Source of the DNA: Pilatotrama ljubarskyi
Taxonomy: Eukaryota; Basidiomycota; Agaricomycetes; Polyporales; Polyporaceae
Reading direction: 5' to 3'
Length of the DNA stretch: 64,000 nucleotides
Assembly: GCA_022385805.1 (NCBI GenBank)
Contig: MU277736.1
Coordinates: forward strand, 62,001 to 126,000
Under the pieces are notes generated by a model. It was not told where the DNA came from. It worked only from the letters and a program-made list of their open reading frames with translations, and made no database searches. Below are positions 44,558 through 56,306 of the stretch, piece after piece (position 1 is the stretch's first letter; each line of letters begins with the position of its first letter). The position numbers and the translations under genes were made by a program.

Positions 44558-45600
44558 CCCGGGTCAGCGAAAACAAAAGGCGGCAGAGAAGAAAGAGAAA
44601 GAAAGGAGGCCGGAGCGAGAAAGCGCGTCGTCTGAACGGGTTCGCAAGGGGGTAAGGCAGACGGTGGTTCACGTCTTATAAGCAATCTCAGCCAGCCCGA
44701 TTGTTGGCGGTGATGTGATTCCACTGTCGCGCTAGACCTGAGGGATGATCTAAACAGACCGAGCCTGTGCTGATCTCTGCCGGCGAGGCCAAAGATAGCT
44801 TTCTCCTGTCATTCTCACTGAACGCAACGCTGACTGGCGACCGCTCAAACTGCCAGCGGGCACGTACAAGAGAAGCGGAATGCTACGCGTTGTGGCCGCG
44901 CCTGTCAGGTCAATGCACCTTGAAGCATTGCAGTCACAGGTGCGCCCTGTGTGAATATGATGGGACCTGATGCGGGAACGATTAGGACACGATGGTATGG
45001 GCAACCCGGAATCGCTGGGTTATGTACATACTCTAAGAGAGACTTCTGATCCCTTTCGTTCTGAGCGGGCATGCGTAGAGGAACGATCGAGCTCGTTGGC
45101 TTGAGCCCGGTCTGAGCGATGGCATCAGCAATGAATACCCAGGCAGGTACAGCCTCGACGTCAGTGACAGCGCCCACGGGGCAACGCTCTTTCCCGGCAT
45201 CTCTTGGAGGTTTCGATATGCATGGTCGGTTTAGAGTAGGCGCGTAGTATACGTTGAAGAAGTGAACAGGCGACGACTCGGAGTCCCTCGAGAGTCGAGG
45301 GCAGCTGGTCACAGAAACGGTTTAAGCAAGTCGTCACATGAAGCGCCCATGCAGCGCAAGTTCTTCGGGCGAGTAGGCGCCCATCTAGGCGCCAACCAAC
45401 ATTGATCCAACAATATTGATTCAAACTTGAACAAGGCTGTCAACATGTCCTCCGAAGCATATCAACAGGTAAGCCCGCCTAGAGCTTGCAACATTGTGCG
45501 TGTGACTTCAGCGTCGTGAAATGTCGTTATTGATACTCGAAGTCCGTCATACTACAGGAATTGCTGGTCTGGGCTTTATATATTAGAGCCGGACCCCTGC
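44558..45600. other. Intergenic
   Basis: Promoter of the second S53 gene and 3' flank of the small membrane-protein gene. A plus-strand TTTATATATTAG at about 45575-45586 lies downstream of any gene on its strand and has no obvious target. No gene supported. Confidence 0.45.
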
Positions 45601-46022
45601 TCAGTAGGTCGCAGCCGTAGGCCCCACGCCTGCGCCGGTCATCCTACCTCCGGCCACACCTCCCCCGGTGCCCATCCCCGCACCGCTGCCCCCAAGCCCG
45701 GCCCCGCGTCGTCGCCCGAAGAACCCTCGTCTACCCGTGGACATACCAGTCCCGGGTCCGGCCGCTGCTGGCCCTACCCCTGCTCCTGTTGTCGCGCCTG
45801 CCCCAGCAGGTGTGCACAATCCACAGCACAGCACGTCAGCGATGCACGCGAATACCTGCAGATTTGATTTCCGGACTCTCAGTTGCCCTTTCTTCAAGAT
45901 GGCGCACGGCGAAGACTCACTGCTACAACGGCGGTGACGACGGCTTCGATGACAGTCACGACGGCGGCTACCACAGCGGTTACTGCGCCGACAAGAAGAG
46001 AAATTATGACGCCCTGCGGCAT
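45601..46022 (-). CDS. Small membrane protein with Gly/Arg-rich tail
   Basis: Two exons from the ATG at 46022 give about 118 residues. The first (MPQGVIISLLVGAVTAVVAAVVTVIEAVVTAVVA) is almost entirely hydrophobic and would form one long or two short membrane helices. After an intron (GTGAGT donor, CTGCAG acceptor) comes VFACIADVLCCGLCTPAGAGATTG, a cysteine cluster at the membrane edge that could be palmitoylated. A Gly/Ala/Arg-rich tail with TGRRGFFGRRRGAGLGG ends in GPTAATY. Small fungal proteins of this build (valine/isoleucine repeats, CLTCG-like motif, basic Gly-rich tail) are common but uncharacterised. The unspliced frame running to 46110 is a shadow. Confidence 0.65.
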
Positions 46023-46890
46023 CCCGGGATAAGTGCGCACGGTACGAGACAACATGACGGTGACGCACCATTGGGTGAAGCTCTGTAGGGGAGGCGTTCA
46101 AGTCTGCCAAATGTTACACGGTACGGTGTGAGGTGATCAAGTGGCTGCGCGACTTCGAGTGCTAAGTGATGCGATGTATTCCGTCTCGCCTTAGCGGGCA
46201 CGAACGGCTTTTTGTACCATTTTGCTCGTATGTGGTTAGCATTGTCTTGCATAGTGGGTGTGCTCCGCCCGAACCGTTGGACTATGACTCTTGACGACGT
46301 CAGACAGCCTCAGGAATAGCTCGCGCACCTCGCATGTGGCTCCTAGTACCGGTCGCATGGGAACTACTGTATTGCATCAAAAACATAGCGTGTATGTAGC
46401 CGCTGGTTGTGGTGTTGACCAACATTCTCAAACACCAAGTGGAGCATCCTATCGCCATCCCGGGCCCTACCGACCACACGTGTACTGACCGACGTGATTG
46501 GGACGGATACACTTCCTAGATCTGTATACCGTGGCCAATTAAGTCATTCTCAAAGATAGTGTGAAGGTATAGCGGACCGACCGAGCTGATGACGTACGCC
46601 ATCGTTAGGCTCAGCACAAGAGGCAGGGTACGAAATCAAGTTCCACGATACATAGGTACAAGACGGAGCACGGAGCGGGATATGATGAGAATGTTCGGCG
46701 TAAGTTGTTCTACTGGTATCCCAGTCCACGAAGCAAACTACAAAGGGGAGAACACGGGGATGTAGGGAACACATTATGGAACGGAAGAAAGGTTTTGAGA
46801 GGTAGTAGCTGTGCGCGTCGCGACGTGCAGTGCAGGTGATGAGGCGAAGAGCAGAACAAGAATGCGTCGGTCCAAGAGAATGCGATTCGT
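46023..46890. other. Intergenic
   Basis: No supported gene. Frames on both strands are short and without motif. The right end is the 3' flank of the F-box gene. Confidence 0.5.
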
Positions 46891-48184
46891 TCAGCACCAT
46901 TGAAGCTCTAGCAGTGGAGCATTCTCGACTTCCAGGATCCCGAGTTGCTCCAGGGCCTGGAAACGCTTCCGGAAGATACCCGTCGCGTCCTCGAGAAACC
47001 GCCGGCCCTTCATGCTATACACCAGTTCGTCCCTAATTGGGCGGTGGACAAACTTCACCTTGCGTAAAGTGCTGCCCCAGTTACCTGTAAGACGGCGAAG
47101 TGTCTCCTCCCAAGTCTTGGTCTGCAACGACTCCGCGTAGTCGAGGGTCATCTCGAAGGTGATGTCGGCGAGGGGTAGATACTTCGCGCTGTCGAGCACG
47201 GGAAGCATCCATGCGGGGGCGTCGTCGATAAGGTCGGTGATCTTGAAAACCAGAGAGCGTAGCCTGGTATTTTGAGACAGGTCGAAGCCCCGCATTTGTT
47301 CTGAAACGAGACGATGAGCGATGAACACTGAGCGGTCAACGCTTTCAAGTAAACGTACCCATCGCGTCTTCCATGTCAAATGACCATCCGAAGTGCGGGC
47401 GAATAGTGAGGGTCTCGAGCTGCGGGCCCAAGAACTCCACATACGCCGAGTACCTCCATGTGTGAGGTGGTAAGTTGACCAAGTCGAGGTGTTTGACACA
47501 ACACTTCTTGAAGAAGCCACACAGAGTGGGGTACATGGAAGGTGTCGGTTGCAACATGAGTTTTGATAGGTGCAGGATAGGCTTTGGGCGGGGCTCCTCC
47601 CTATCCCAGAATGTCGGCGGAAGATAGTAGTCCTTAGGCCAGTCCAGGTTTTCGAGACGGAGGACGTCCAGGCGAGGGAGTCTGCACACGAGGCTCTCGA
47701 GAGCTTCTATGTTCTCTATGAGGCAGTGTCGCAATGTGAACTCCGTCACATGCTGGAGAGTGCCCAAGGCGTCCAAGAGGGCCTTGCAGATCGGATACGC
47801 GCCCCAGTGCTCGAACGCGAGGGTGTGCACGTGAGGGAGGATGCGGGCGAGCTGGATGAGGGCGTCCTTGACCCAACAGGTCCGGGGATGGTTCCGATCC
47901 GCATACTCGCCACGGATGCGAATACTCTTCACGTAGTTCCGCAGCTGCGGCGAACGTTGGAACAAGCCCATGGCCATGTTCAGAACCTCTTTGCTCGTTA
48001 TGATGGGATTCTGCCAAAGGATCCAGTTCGCTTCGTCTTTCCATCTCTGGCACACGAGCGTGCACGCCTGCTGATCGACCTGGCGGAGGCTTCGGAAGAT
48101 CTGCTCGAAGATTTCCGACGGTACTTTATGGTTTGGGGAGGACATCTTCTTTGCTTTCTGCAGACGGGATGAGTATGCTAACAT
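46891..48184 (-). CDS. F-box protein
   Basis: Likely substrate receptor of an SCF ubiquitin ligase. Two exons. The F-box (residues about 18-60) reads NHKVPSEIFEQIFRSLRQVDQQACTLVCQRWKDEANWILW. LRR-like segments follow (LRNYVKSIRIRGEY, HVHTLAFEHW, LQHVTEFTLRHCLIENIEALE, LDVLRLENLDWP, VKHLDLVNLP, LETLTIRPHFGW). After an intron ending at about 47299 (CAG|AACAAATG) come FDLSQNTRLRSLVFKITDL and a C-terminal part ending LLELQWC. The ATG at 48184 gives MLAYSSRLQKAKK before the second possible start at 48145. Basidiomycetes carry many fast-evolving copies of this class, and the substrate is unknown. A TATATAAG box lies at 48328-48335. Confidence 0.85.
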
Positions 48185-49227
48185 GCTAGTAGCCACAACT
48201 TCGGCAGAACTTACGGGGTTATGCTCGGAGAGGAGGCTTGCTACTGGTTGAAGGGTGAGAATTCGGAAGCGCGGTGTGGATGTTCAAGACGTTGCTGGTT
48301 CGCACCACCGACACGGCTGTCTGCTCACTTATATACCAGCCAGCAACGGTAGAGACGCCACCGCGGCCTTGGGAGTCCAATGCAGCGCATCAAAAGGGAC
48401 GTCAAAGCGTTGTGTATGCACGGCCCTACCGCGTCAAGTCCGAACTCGGTCCTGAATCCCGCCGCCGCCACTTAGTAGGCACGCCCACAAGAACGAGGTA
48501 AAGCGCGTGGCGTTACAACATGTCAGAGAGTGGCTTGACCCGGTACGCTGGGTCCTCACAGAGGTCGATGGTCACAGCAGAGGTGGTGAAGCTTGACGCC
48601 ACGGGCACCTGCGCCGGCCACTGCGTTAGGAGTTGCGTGACCTAGGCCCATTCGATATCTTGCAGTTCGAGCTGATCCTGCGCCTGATGCACGTAGTATC
48701 AGAGCTAACACCTATGAACTAAGCCTGTGCCAGTGAGTACATCCATACGGACAAGCGCGGTGTGCCACTGTGAGAACCAGCCTTGCATGGCGCTGGCAGA
48801 CGCGAAACAAAGCAGATCAGTAGCCTCATAGTAGAATCCTGACTTCGACCAAGTGAGTCAGAAATCGCTTTGCGCAATGTATGGTCGACGTATATCGCGG
48901 TCTTTGATCGAGGCGTAGCGGAGCATGTGCCTCCGCCTCCAGCCGTTGCCGGCAGTAGGATACGTCGGCGCTTACTCATACACGTGTGTACTAACCTCCA
49001 AAAGTTGTGCCCGCCAAAGCGACGCCGAACGCTGGAGGCATGCACTGAGGGTTGTGACGGTGTCATATGAGAGAAGATTCCTCGCGTGTGACGCAAATGA
49101 CTAGTGAGAGTATACATATATTACAACCACAGCGCGATAGCTGGTGAGATGTGGTATCAGACCAAAACAAACAGGTAGCTAAACAACAGCCAAAACATGA
49201 CGCAGCAAACTATCGCCCACTCCAGGC
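48185..49227. other. Intergenic
   Basis: F-box promoter and 3' flank of the fumarate reductase gene. No supported gene. Confidence 0.5.
48328..48335 (-). promoter_or_regulatory. TATA box of the F-box gene
   Basis: TATATAAG on the minus strand, 144 bp before the first ATG at 48184. Confidence 0.45.
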
Positions 49228-51451
<2,224 letters not shown>

Positions 51452-51846
51452 GGCGAGTATGAGGATAGGGAGGATGAGAGAGCAGGGATGAGACGGACGG
51501 CCAGAGGACGAACATAGCTCTTATACCGCCTCCCCGGGCCAGCTGAATCACGCGATGCGGAACCATGTGAATTCCCGCCCGCCCCCTCTCCGGTCAGGAG
51601 ACGTCGTCGGGCGGCGAGATGCCTCGAAAAGGCATCCCCGGCCCGGGGCGCGCGCGTGTGCCGCGCATTCGCAGCGCGAGGTCCCCGGTCGCTCGGCCAC
51701 TCGCCGTGGGTGTCGTGCCGGCGTTGCGTCCAATACAAATTCACGGAATGATAATCACGCTCTTGAACAGTGCGGCCACAACGTCGACGCCCTCGAGGCA
51801 TGCGCGGAATCCCGTGTCGAGAAATACAGCATGACCGGCAGCACTT
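51452..51846. other. Intergenic
   Basis: Fumarate reductase promoter and 3' flank of the riboside kinase gene. No supported gene. Confidence 0.5.
51518..51525 (-). promoter_or_regulatory. TATA box of the fumarate reductase gene
   Basis: TATAAGAG on the minus strand, 67 bp before the ATG at 51451. Confidence 0.55.
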
Positions 51847-53045
51847 CTACGCAGAACCTTTATCCCCGCCCCCGCTGCTCAATCCCTCCAGAACCCCGCA
51901 CACACGATCAACCATGTCGCTCATGCTGAGCTCAAGTCCCTCTAACAGGATGAGGCCGGGTACCTTGCCATTCGGCTTGCCGTGCTCTACGTCCCCGTTC
52001 TCCAGGATCCCCTGATGCGCCTCGACGTATGCCGGCCACACGATCTGTTCCCAGTAGTTCGGCGGGTCACGCCATAGACTTCCCTCTGGGTCGGATTGAA
52101 CTCCGGGAACGCAATGGGCGGCGGACAGAAAGTAACGCAATTCGGCCGGCGGCGGAAGGGCGGTTTTAAGGGATGGGTCGATGGGGGAACGAGAACGGAG
52201 GAAGAGCGTTAGGGCGCTGGACATGACCGCAGCGGAGGAAGTCGTCCCTACCTGCTGTGTGGTACCCATGCCTTTCATGTCTCCGCTGTTTGAGCGCGTC
52301 GTGCGGCACGCGCAGGAATACCCGAACGTCTAGCTTCTCTACGACTTCCTGCGACTCTCGTTCAGCGAAGATGGTACCGAAAGCGCCAGATGAACATACC
52401 GGATGCCAGTACAGCAGGAAGCCGTCCACCATCACCCACTTGACTTCTTCGCCCCTTGCTCTATGTTCTTGATCGACCTTCTCGAAGTATGTCTTCCACT
52501 TCTGGTACACCGCGTCATCTATTGGTACATCCTTTTGCTCATTCAGATGGTCGTGTGAGATGTGCTCCGGCGGAATCTCTCCGGTACGTTTGACCTTCGC
52601 TCCAGGATTGAGACGGCGGTTCAAGTCATGTACTCTTGGATGCCTTACCTCGTCTAACGCCTTTACCATCCGCGGCCAGTCTATCGCGCCTTCTGCGCGG
52701 TCCCAGTCTTGTACACCATATACCGGGTGTATGGGTATCAACTCTTGTGGCTGCGGGTCATCAAGGAGGCCTTATTAGACGACCAGGGCGGCTGTAAATT
52801 GAGCACAAAGCGCATACAGGTGCAAAATCCTGTAGAGTAGATCAGCAGAGTAAAGCAAGAGATTGGAAAATTTACGCACATCCTGATGTACAATTACACT
52901 GTTCGGTAGGATCCGACGTAGATGCTTCGCCAACGTCGTCTTCCCCGAGCATGTTGCTCCCCTTCATGTCGATGAGATCGAGTTCCGCCAGGCATGAAGA
53001 AACCCTGGCTCACCCGATTCCGACTAGAATTACGCGTGTCTTCAT
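51847..53045 (-). CDS. NRK1: Nicotinamide riboside kinase
   Basis: Phosphorylates nicotinamide riboside (and by family nicotinic acid riboside) to the mononucleotide in NAD salvage, in the cytosol. Exon 1 (53014-53045) is MKTRVILVGIG. Exon 2 (52880-52961) carries the P-loop GATCSGKTT and AKHLRRILPNSVIVHQD. A 12-nt microexon (52818-52829) supplies DFAP. Exon 4 from 52750 continues PQELIPIHPVYGVQDWDRAEGAIDWPRMV, with the acidic base in the HQDDF context. Then come VKWVMVDGFLLYWHP|EVVEKLDVRVFLRVPHDALKQRRHERHGYHT (lid arginines), SLWRDPPNYWEQIVWPAYVEAH and IL. It ends SMSDMVDRVCGVLEGL plus a short Gly/Ser tail. Divergently arranged with the PAXX-like gene, 447 bp apart. Confidence 0.93.
52818..52829 (-). 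other. 12-nt microexon of the riboside kinase
   Basis: On the minus strand the sequence is CTACAG|GATTTTGCACCT|GTATGC. It encodes Asp-Phe-Ala-Pro in phase 0 and is flanked by introns of 50 nt (52830-52879) and 67 nt (52751-52817). Without it the conserved segment HQDDF would be broken. Confidence 0.8.
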
Positions 53046-53492
53046 TGTATCCGAGGGCAAGTTCCTGATGGCCGGTCTTCTGCGCCTTGGCGCACGCGGC
53101 CCTTGATGCCTGCGATTGTATACATGGTTGGAGACGCGACTCAGCACATCGTCCGTCCTTGACACTCACCTGCCTAGAGCTGAAGAAATCGAGATGTGCC
53201 GGACCTCAATGGGACAAGCCCCAGGAGGAAGCAGGAGGATCGCTGCAGGACTCGATGGTGAGAGGGAGAGTCACCGGACGACCGAACCGATGTCCCGCAC
53301 GATAAGATAAGATTGAGCAGAACTCCGATCATCTATGGGCGCCTAGCAATTCGCCGTTGTGGCGCTCCATAACGCTGTCGCGGTCAACCTCAGCAGGCTT
53401 CAGTTCTGACCACGAACAACGACCGCGCCGCGTTTCCTCATTCTACTCCATCGCAAACTAAATTGAGAAGCGGAACATAGTGCCAGCAAGCT
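53046..53492. other. Bidirectional promoter region NRK / PAXX-like
   Basis: 447 bp between the divergent ATGs of the riboside kinase and the PAXX-like gene. No TATA consensus stands out. No ORF supported. Confidence 0.5.
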
Positions 53493-54686
53493 ATGTCCTC
53501 GGACTCGGATGCGATATCCCACTTCACGCCACTCGATGAGCTGATCCAAGTCATATACCAAGGCTCGGCGCGTTTCGTCATCATCTCCTCCGTCGACGAC
53601 ACGTCCTGGACCGTCCACGTCGGTCTGACGGGGGATGAAGGAAGGTGGTGGCAAGGCCGTTGGACGGAGAAGGATGTCCGCGCAGTCATCGTACGTCCAC
53701 CATCCCCTCCCTTCTCCAGCGCTCTAAACCCGCGTCCGGCGCCGACGCGTCCGATCCCAGGGCTCGAAGGTCTCCGGCTTCCTCCTCGACTCCTTTGTCG
53801 AGAAGATGGCGGAGACACTTGTGAAAGGCGAGATTTCCATAAGGGGCTGGAGCACCACGGAGAGCGCGCCGATCCAGGTACGCCGACGCCGAGCACCGGG
53901 TCTGGTCTGGAGCGTACTGAGGCCGACTGGAGTGACTTGCAGCTGGTGTTTGGGTCCCAGGCGAAGACTCCTATTAGCGTTCCATTGACGGAATTGTCTC
54001 CACAAGAGGCCGCGGCATATGCTACCAAGGTCTTCGTGGAGGTACGCGTGCGACGTTCACTTCCCGGCCTATGATGCGGCATACCCGCCCCCAGCCGGCA
54101 CTGAACGAAGTCGTCTTTGTGGCAGATTGCCCTGCAAGCACAGTCTCGCAAGTGCCGCCTCTACCCAAGCCCTCTTGATATCTCCACGGCTGTCCCAGCG
54201 GTCACGAGTCAGTGCTGAGGACTTCATCATAGACCAGCCCCGCGAGTGCTCATGCAATGATGTTAGCTGCCAGTTCCTCCAAAGCTCACAGCCGCCCCTC
54301 GCCAGAGCCCCCCTTAACTACAGCAGTGAAGCACCGCTCCCCGCACAAGTCTAAGGGCAAGGAGAAGGCGCGAGCCGCGGAGTCTGCTGCCGTGAGCAAG
54401 TCTGAACGCAAGGCGAAGGCAGCGGATGAAGAGATCCAAGCGCTCAAAGCTGAGCTTGAGAGGGCAAAACGGCAGCAGGGTGCTGCCAAGACGGACTCGT
54501 CCAAGCTTCTGTCAAGTACGTTTATGGTCCTCATCAAGCGCCTGACTGACAACGTGCAAATGCATGCCCTGGTCAGTCAATAAGCCTGCCGCCGCAGCGA
54601 CGAAGAGGAAGGGCGTGTCCTTGGCTAACCCGACTCAGAAGGCGCGAAAGTACAAGCCTCTCGAATTTGAGAGTGACGAAGAGTAG
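53493..54686 (+). CDS. PAXX: PAXX-like non-homologous end-joining factor
   Basis: Predicted member of the XRCC4/XLF/PAXX superfamily, which scaffolds Ku and ligase IV in double-strand-break repair. Six exons (53493-53690, 53770-53877, 53943-54041, 54126-54207, 54267-54515, 54577-54686) join in frame to about 281 residues. The N-terminal head has strands ARFVIISSVDDTSWTVHVGL, a Trp-rich WWQGRWTEKDVRAVI (compare WSTCFTPDSL in animal PAXX), SFVEKMAETLVKGEISIRGW, IQLVFGSQAKTPISVPLTEL and the helix SPQEAAAYATKVFVEIALQ. A linker leads to a charged coiled-coil-like helix (DEEIQALKAELERAKRQQG). The last residues, GVSLANPTQKARKYKPLEF plus ESDEE, match the Ku-binding tail of animal PAXX (SLxNP, basic run, Phe then acidic end). 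The assignment is inference from pattern. Confidence 0.8.
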
Positions 54687-55247
54687 GTACGAGAAACATC
54701 TGCTACGGATCTATGCACTTGGAGTATGCTTGCTGTCTTGTTTTCGTCTTGCTGTCGATAGACTACGTTCGCACTCTCCAGAATGCTAGCCGACCCTTTC
54801 GGGTGGTATATGCGCACCAGAATGCAACTGATGCTGTTGTGCCAATCCCGCAGACTGAACCAGGTGAGCTTATAGGGTGTGTTTTAGGCCTTCATAGCCC
54901 AGGTGTAGTCTCGGCGACCCGGCTTCCGCAGGCCAATCTCACGGTAACGATACCGTTTCCCGCCAATGGTCAGCAGTCAAAGAGGGTTCTGCTATTTCTG
55001 ACAGTCGGCTCAGAATCTCCGAGCAGAGGCTGCCCTCGACCGCACCGTCGGCAGGACCAGAAGGTGCGCCCCACTCCGTCCAGGTCGCCCGTGGGCCCTT
55101 TATTGGAGTACCTTGGTATGTATATAACAAGCGTATGTGTATGGCATTCGGTACTCTTTCTGAAAAACTCCCCGAACACTATACTCCAGTACGTTTTCGC
55201 AAGCTACACGCCTACTTCTACCTCTTAAAGTCTTCTCTACCAGAAAC
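54687..55247. other. Intergenic
   Basis: 3' flank of the PAXX-like gene. A plus-strand frame at 54713-55228 has no motif. Confidence 0.5.
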
Positions 55248-55817
55248 ATGTCTGTAGCGACGTCATCCAACCTCTGGCTTTCGAACTGCCTCTGTGACCT
55301 CATGGCGTCTCCGCACGTTACTGTGCCGCCGCACGGGGGCATGCCCCTCGGCCCGGGACCCATGGACGTCTTCAGCACTCGCTTTGACCAATACTTCAAA
55401 CAGGATGCGCGGGGCACTCTATGTGGCCGTCCGGTCGACAGGCGAGGCCTGAAGTCTGGCCTGTTAGCCTTACAGAAGCGATGGAACCCAGAAGCAATAA
55501 AAGTCTTGAATGAGCCGGGCGTGCACGGCTTTCCCTTTGGTCAGAGCATGGTCCGTATACGTGCTCTTTCGTGATGCGGTGCTGTGCTGATGGAGCGTCG
55601 ATGCAGTTGACCGCTGAGGTGGAATGGACGCCCCGAGGGTCTGCGGTGCCTGAAGTCGTCATGGCTGAAGCTTCGTACGTAACTTGGCATCGATTGTCGT
55701 CGACGAGGAGGTTGTATTCTGACGGTAGATTCGAATAACAGGATTGGCGAAGAAGGCGGCCATGAGCAGATCCGGTTCCTGAAGATGGAGGGCAACTCTG
55801 CTCTCTTCCGGGTTTGA
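55248..55817 (+). CDS. Small protein of unknown function, possibly NTF2-like
   Basis: Three exons from the ATG at 55248. MSVATSSNLWLSNCLCDLMASPHV and MPLGPGPMDVFSTRFDQYFKQDARGTLCGRPVDRRGLKSGLLALQKRWNPEA read like an NTF2-fold N terminus: a helix, then FDQYF and a mid-domain helix. After an intron come LTAEVEWTPRGSAVPEVVMAEAS, then (second intron with acceptor AACAG) IGEEGGHEQIRFLKMEGNSALFRV. Length is about 140 residues. No signal peptide or membrane segment. The NTF2-like fold is a guess from the helix/strand order and length; I cannot name a function. Confidence 0.65.
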
Positions 55818-56306
55818 TCGCATCGGGCTGCTTGGCTGCGATGTGTACTATCGGGACAAGCAGGATTCGTGGTGTCCCGTGTTTTGAGGGGGCCATTGAA
55901 CGTGCCCAGTGCTATGACATATCTCAGCTATAATCTACGTTGTACTACTGCTACCGTACTAGGAATCCAGCGCATGGTTTTTTTTCCTGTAAGTGGTCGT
56001 GGTGTGTGCTCGAGCAGATCGGCGATCGTTTGTTTGATCGAGCTGTGTACATGTTCGAGAGCGGCGTTGCGCCATTTCCCCGCAATTGCGCGAGATGGCG
56101 CCGCCGGGCAATTTTGTGCCTCTCGCTCCTCTATATCCCGCGCTCTGTTTCTCATGCATTTCTCTGCGTTCACTCTCGTCTGCGGCCTCTGTTCACGACA
56201 CCTTCACGACTGCTCTCGCACCTTCAAAGGCTCATAGCTGGAAGCGCGGACTTAGCTTGATAGTAGACCACATCTCGGCATCTGACCGCGGACGAGGCGA
56301 GCCAGC
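55818..56306. other. Intergenic, permease promoter
   Basis: 5' region of the amino-acid permease. A T-rich tract (about 55979-55986) and short frames only. Confidence 0.45.

Noticed and set aside
48145..48196. Non-ATG starts (GTG/TTG) for the F-box and GH16 genes
   Set aside because: Nuclear fungal genes start with ATG; in-frame ATGs at 48184 and 18389 give better N termini.
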